This document shows, in pieces, positions 6,801-9,393 of a stretch of DNA of 9,393 nt. The stretch covers positions 1 to 9,393 of the forward strand of contig JAGHSS010000007.1 of NCBI GenBank assembly GCA_018065745.1. Direction: 5' to 3'. The DNA comes from Candidatus Neoflavobacterium equi. GTDB taxonomy: Bacteria > Bacteroidota > Bacteroidia > Flavobacteriales > Flavobacteriaceae. The notes below the pieces were generated by a model that worked only from the letters and a program-made list of their open reading frames with translations, did not search any database and was not told the DNA's origin. Both the position numbers and the translations under genes were made by a program. Every line of letters starts with the position of its first letter. Positions within the stretch are counted from its first letter, which is position 1.

Positions 6801-9019
6801 AAATCATAGATGCGCAGACTTCCATTGAGGTCGTCCGTATTTAAATTTGGAAAGTTAGCCTTGATATTCCCTTTGATCGCCATTGGTTTGTCCACCAAAT
6901 TCATGGCATAAAGATCAACTTTTGACAGCTGACCATTCAAGTTGATAGACGGCTTGTCCTGGTTGAGATTTCCAATCGCGCTCAAATTGAATTGCGCATT
7001 GGGATCCTCCATCGTGGAATGCACAATATAATTGCCTTTCACAACCTCTCCATCCAAATTCAGATGCTTGTAAGTATAGCCGTTGTACACCGCCTGCTCC
7101 ACCTTACCGGTGAAATCAGCATTCATCCTGCCGGGATCAAAACTAGTACCCACAGCCTTTACAGCAACAGTAACCTTGCCAATGTCTTTGTTTTTTAACA
7201 ACGCGCCTACATTGAAATTATTAAGTGCAGCATCCACATCAAATCGCTCTTGGTTTTTAACCTGTTGATTGAGTATTGCTTTCAAACGCGCACCACCAAA
7301 AGACGATTGAAGTTTCAGATTGGCAAAGAAGTTACTGATTTGCCCCTTTACAGCACCCTGAACGGATAGTTGCTGAGGCAGTTGGATGTTGTTGGGTAGG
7401 GTTCCTTTTGGAAGGAGCCCCAAAATATCGTTTCGATTCGTAGACAATTGGTTGACATTCAGATCAAAATAGGCAGTACTGCCTTGGGTTGCATTTTTTA
7501 AATGTCCGCTGGCAATCACACGAGTCCCCGAAAGACCAGAAAGTTCAAATTTTTGGATATAGAGGTCGTCCACCATACCTGAAACCTTGGAATCCACATA
7601 AAGAGAACCATTTGGATTTCCTTTAAACGGAGGCGTTTGAGACAAGGTAGGTACCAGAAGCAGGATGTCCTTAAAACCAACTTTTGACTTATTCAAACGA
7701 GCAGAAATCCCCACTTGACCCAAATTTTTAGTCAATTGATCCAAGTTAGCATATTGCAAAACCACTTCATCTCTCAGAAGCGTATTCGGCGTTTTGACAT
7801 ATAAATTTTTAAGCGACGCCTCCTGGGCTGCATACAAGAAATCTGTTTTCAAAGCCTCCAATATAAAACCAGATTTCTCTTTGAAATTTCCCTCTTTTAC
7901 AGTTCCAGAAATGCGATTTTCAGTATATGATAATTTTTTGGTTTCTAAATTTAAGTCCGATAATTTCAAGTGACCAAAGTCCATACCCTTTTTCTGCTGG
8001 CTTTTATTCCAGTCATCAAATTGGATATTCACCTGGTTTAGAGCAGCATTTTGGAGTTCAAAAAGCAAGGCATTAGCTGTAGATTCTTGTTGTTTTGTTG
8101 ACGGAGAAGACGTTTTGGAATTGGCGTTTTTTTTCAGGAGTTGCACATGAACATCGGCAGAATCAAAAAGTAAGTCGTCCAATTTGAACTGCATTTTTTC
8201 CAAATCCACCACATCCACTTGAGTATTCAATTTTTTAAACAGCACATCAGCCTGCAATCCCGCCTTCGCATCAGCATAGGCAACATCAAAGTTTGACAGC
8301 GCAATTTTGTCCAATTTTATTTTTAGCGGTACATTTTTAGAAAGCGAGTCCACCACCTCCTCCGTTTTGTCAGCCAGTTCAGCAATAATGGAACGTTTCA
8401 ATTTTACATTAAGACCATCAACCGCAATATCAGGAACACCAAAATTCAGGTTTACGATATCAAAATCAGTCACCTTAGTATAAAACGTATGCAGCTTCAA
8501 ATCAACATCATTACCAGCGTATTGATCCTTAAATTTGAAAGCAAATTTCTCCAAGTTAATCGTGTTTAGAGAAATCTGAAAATTACTCGGTTCCTCCTCC
8601 TTATCGTCTTCAGTTTTAAAGGCATCAATGATGTAATCAAAGTTAAATTTCCCCTGATTATCCCTTTTAATCAAACCAGAAAACCCTTTTAAACCGATAT
8701 GCTTAATAGTCGCTTTACTTTTCAAAAGATCAAAAAGCGCCAAATTTACCTTTAATTTATCAGCATAAACCAATGTATCCCGATCCTGATCCTCCAAGTA
8801 CAAACCATCCAATTGCACCACATTTGGAAACCCGATGTAGATGTGATCCAGCGCCACTTTAGTTTGTAATTTATCCTCCAAATAATGGACTCCAAAATCC
8901 TTAATTTTATTCTGCACATAGGGAATTTGTATTGCGATGGCCAGTGCCAATAGCAAAGCCACCAGACCAGCCACAGTCCAGAATACGATTCTTAAAGAAG
9001 TCTTGATAAAGTTGTTCAA
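3827..9019 (-). CDS. tamB: TamB-family translocation and assembly module protein (AsmA-like, DUF490)
   Basis: The 1730-residue product has one N-terminal membrane helix (about residues 11-31, VFWTVAGLVALLLALAIAIQ) followed by an AsmA-like segment (KIKDFGVHYLEDKLQTKVAL). A very long beta-rich body of repeated short amphipathic strands follows, as expected for the groove-like beta-taco fold of TamB and related bridge proteins. A TamB/DUF490 C-terminal domain covers about residues 1240-1650, with the DPSLVDREGIVEFIDQD segment near 1270-1290. The protein would be anchored in the inner membrane and span the periplasm to contact TamL. In other bacteria TamB-like proteins take part in outer-membrane protein assembly and phospholipid transport. 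A Ser/Thr/Lys/Gln-rich loop lies near 296-318. The last 80 or so residues form a highly charged helix and a polar tail beyond the usual domain end. The start is TTG (9017-9019): the frame has a stop two codons upstream and no early ATG. The gene is intact, and tamL follows after 16 nt. Confidence 0.92.
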   Translation of the reverse strand: MNNFIKTSLRIVFWTVAGLVALLLALAIAIQIPYVQNKIKDFGVHYLEDKLQTKVALDHIYIGFPNVVQLDGLYLEDQDRDTLVYADKLKVNLALFDLLKSKATIKHIGLKGFSGLIKRDNQGKFNFDYIIDAFKTEDDKEEEPSNFQISLNTINLEKFAFKFKDQYAGNDVDLKLHTFYTKVTDFDIVNLNFGVPDIAVDGLNVKLKRSIIAELADKTEEVVDSLSKNVPLKIKLDKIALSNFDVAYADAKAGLQADVLFKKLNTQVDVVDLEKMQFKLDDLLFDSADVHVQLLKKNANSKTSSPSTKQQESTANALLFELQNAALNQVNIQFDDWNKSQQKKGMDFGHLKLSDLNLETKKLSYTENRISGTVKEGNFKEKSGFILEALKTDFLYAAQEASLKNLYVKTPNTLLRDEVVLQYANLDQLTKNLGQVGISARLNKSKVGFKDILLLVPTLSQTPPFKGNPNGSLYVDSKVSGMVDDLYIQKFELSGLSGTRVIASGHLKNATQGSTAYFDLNVNQLSTNRNDILGLLPKGTLPNNIQLPQQLSVQGAVKGQISNFFANLKLQSSFGGARLKAILNQQVKNQERFDVDAALNNFNVGALLKNKDIGKVTVAVKAVGTSFDPGRMNADFTGKVEQAVYNGYTYKHLNLDGEVVKGNYIVHSTMEDPNAQFNLSAIGNLNQDKPSINLNGQLSKVDLYAMNLVDKPMAIKGNIKANFPNLNTDDLNGSLRIYDFAFADGKSVFPMDSLKLDIVSADQKNAITLRSQILDADVEGQFHLLELPGYMQQTVSEYYQLGAKPTANARYKKRIEQPFFDASIKIKNDKLLYKLLPNLKSFQETALRMQYNHENKMIALNGLIPELQYGTNQISNVGIDVKTVDSTLNYNLTVAKLSSPSYQIKNMSLDGSVNDNKVGYNLGIKDDSGKQQYQIAGTFAQIKDLMQLRLNPNGLTLNYDNWSVADGNKIEVSDAGIFADQFQLQNDNTKIVLQSLNTKPNSPMSVVLENFKLETLTHIIKKDSLLAKGTINGTAELRDLKKTVAFIADLNITDLEVMESKIGDVKVEFTNTKNEGNYNARVFLTGNGNEAKILGLYNPKKKTINMRAFIDKLQMQSVQGFASGFMKDTQGYLSGNLAVRGTLDAPSVKGTVKFNDVSLNVIPVNAVFQDINSSIAFTDTGINFDKFTITDINKNKLTLDGDVLTSNYKEFGFDLTLKGNNFQIMNSTVKENDFYYGKMFVDVNLTIKGDLDLPVVDGTLKVDEKTDFNFVLPQQDPSLVDREGIVEFIDQDNVLLNETLTLTEDLKTSKIRGANINVRISVNKEAKITLVIDKVNGDHLTLKGEADLTGGIDPSGKTSLTGTYETKEGSSYDMSFNFIKRKFNIKEGSTITWTGEPTTANVDITAIYKSNTSPIDLLDDQLSAMASSERNQFKQRIPIETHLMMKGELLKPTISFDIKMPEENYNVSTEVIDATEEKLSQIRGDQAELNKQVIALLVLNRFIGENPFASSSGVSAESMARQSVSKILSDQLNNLATELVSGVELNFDLESQEDYSSGEKENRTDLNVGVSKKLFDDRLKITIGSSFGIEGEDRQNEQSTNIAGDVTAEYTLTEDGRYMVRAYRKNRYQVTMQGQVVETGVGFVITMSYNKFKQIFENRKKNQRYRAAQMEERRQRLEREATEREALEKLQKAEKGDTQEQSDPTDPTQNIEGVQNPDDKRGSKVRKSSK

Positions 9020-9158
9020 AAGTCATTTAGTTAGCGATACTTTATTAACTAATAAGTAAGGAAAATAGTATAACACAAAGACAAATTGTCATCACTTATT
9101 TATAAATAAATCACACAACATTACAGAACCAACAAATCCTGATTTAAAAGAACTTTTT
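9020..9158 (-). promoter_or_regulatory. tamB leader region, AT-rich, with two small palindromes
   Basis: This is the stretch between the tamB start and the structured element. It contains a perfect 14-bp palindrome, TTATTTATAAATAA (9096-9109), and a GACAA-A-TTGTC inverted repeat (9080-9090), either of which could be an operator or chance in AT-rich DNA. No convincing TTTG/TAnnTTTG promoter is seen. The best partial match, TATTTTCC at the complement of about 9063-9070, has poor -33 spacing. An ATG at 9024-9026 is out of frame with tamB. There is no Shine-Dalgarno motif before the TTG. Confidence 0.35.
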
Positions 9159-9265
9159 GGGCGTTCCCGCCTTCCCGGCTCCGCCAGGGAAGCCCGTCGC
9201 GTGTTCCGCTATATCTTTTGGTCGGCAAGAGCCTCCCAAAAGGATGCCGCTACACCCGCTAACGC
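9159..9265 (-). ncRNA. Structured repeat element, copy 2 (candidate Flavo-1-like RNA), upstream of tamB
   Basis: Read on the minus strand it begins GCGTTAGCGGGTGTAGCGGC and ends GGGAACGCCC, and GCGTT (complement of 9261-9265) pairs with AACGC (complement of 9161-9165). A GGGT/ATCC stem follows. Then comes a hairpin with CTTTTGG/CCAAAAG (9215-9221 with 9236-9242), a symmetric GA/GA internal loop, and a GGC/GCC tip (9224-9226 with 9231-9233). The block AAAAGATATAGCG is next, then a second hairpin CTTCCC...GGGAAG with an inner GGC/GCC. It shares AGCGGCATCCTTTT and GGAACGCCCAAA exactly with copy 1 at 1385-1507, while the hairpins differ but remain paired. It points toward tamB and ends about 139 nt before its start, so it could be an independent small RNA or part of the tamB leader. 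Confidence 0.7.
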
Positions 9266-9292
9266 AAGTTCCCACATGAAATAGTAGATATT

Positions 9293-9324
9293 CAAAGTAT
9301 CCCATAAAACATAATTTTTACAAA
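9293..9324 (-). promoter_or_regulatory. Candidate promoter driving structured element copy 2 (and perhaps tamB)
   Basis: On the minus strand TTTG (complement of 9321-9324) is followed after 21 nt by TACTTTG (complement of 9293-9299). This is close to the Bacteroidota -7 consensus TAnnTTTG but one base short between TA and TTTG. Transcription would begin near 9285, about 20 nt ahead of the conserved GCGTTAG. The TTTG spacing equals that of the candidate at 1223-1255. Confidence 0.4.
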
Positions 9325-9347
9325 AGATACATCCACAAACTACTTTC

Positions 9348-9393
9348 ACAATACTATGATACAATACTATGATACAATACTATGATACAATAC
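9348..9393. repeat. 13-bp tandem repeat, 3.5 copies, truncated by window end
   Basis: The unit ACAATACTATGAT occurs without mismatch at 9348-9360, 9361-9373 and 9374-9386, followed by a partial ACAATAC at 9387-9393. The array runs off the window, so its full length is unknown. It starts 24 bp upstream of the -33 box of the promoter candidate at 9293-9324. There are no spacers, so it is not a CRISPR array, and the unit length is not a multiple of three. Confidence 0.92.

Noticed and set aside
3811..7268. Open frames of 61-115 residues overlapping tamB
   Set aside because: All overlap a well-supported 1730-residue gene and show no recognisable domain or start context of their own.
9061..9100. 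Promoter immediately upstream of tamB (TTTG with TATTTTCC)
   Set aside because: The spacing is only 14 nt and the -7 box has two mismatches to TAnnTTTG. The match is not better than chance in this AT-rich stretch.
1385..9265. Composite transposon bounded by the two elements
   Set aside because: No transposase or integrase is present, no target-site duplication is evident, and the enclosed genes are core envelope genes with ordinary composition.
9348..9393. CRISPR array
   Set aside because: The repeats are 13 bp, directly adjacent, and have no spacers. No cas gene is present in the window.

Overview
The window looks like chromosomal DNA from a Bacteroidota member, most likely a flavobacterium. 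The genes are AT-rich, Shine-Dalgarno motifs are absent, two candidate promoters resemble the Bacteroidota form (TTTG, about 21 nt, then TA-rich/TTTG-like), and the outer-membrane assembly pair is of the Bacteroidota TamL/TamB type. This assignment rests on protein and promoter style, not on a database search.

Layout, all protein genes on the minus strand. (1) 1-165 is a gene-free left edge with two hairpins. The one at 130-161 is a strong, symmetric terminator just past the stop of the SPFH gene. (2) 166-1144 is a probable two-gene operon: a 64-residue protein with two membrane segments, whose end overlaps the start of a membrane-anchored SPFH/band 7 (prohibitin-like) protein by 29 bp. A Bacteroidota-type promoter candidate lies at 1223-1255. 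(3) 1145-1515 is intergenic and holds a GC-richer, highly structured element (1385-1507, plus strand). (4) 1516-9019 is a two-gene operon: tamB-like (1730 aa), then 16 nt, then a lipoprotein-type Omp85 barrel protein (TamL, 764 aa). (5) 9020-9393 is the upstream region of tamB. It carries a second copy of the structured element (9159-9265, minus strand), a promoter candidate just ahead of it, and a 13-bp tandem repeat that runs off the window edge.

TamB (inner-membrane anchored, long periplasm-spanning beta-rich body) and TamL (outer-membrane barrel with POTRA domains) are expected to work together across the periplasm in outer-membrane assembly or lipid transport. The SPFH protein and its small membrane partner form a separate unit with no obvious functional link to them.

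The most interesting non-coding signal is the pair of related structured elements. They flank the tamB-tamL operon in inverted orientation and share short conserved blocks at the 5' end, in the middle and at the 3' end, while their hairpins differ in sequence and length but stay paired. This pattern fits a dispersed flavobacterial structured RNA or repeat family, possibly the Flavo-1 motif. A second point is that the tamB frame has no ATG start: it opens with TTG two codons after an in-frame stop, and one T fewer in a TTTT run would connect it to a nearby ATG.
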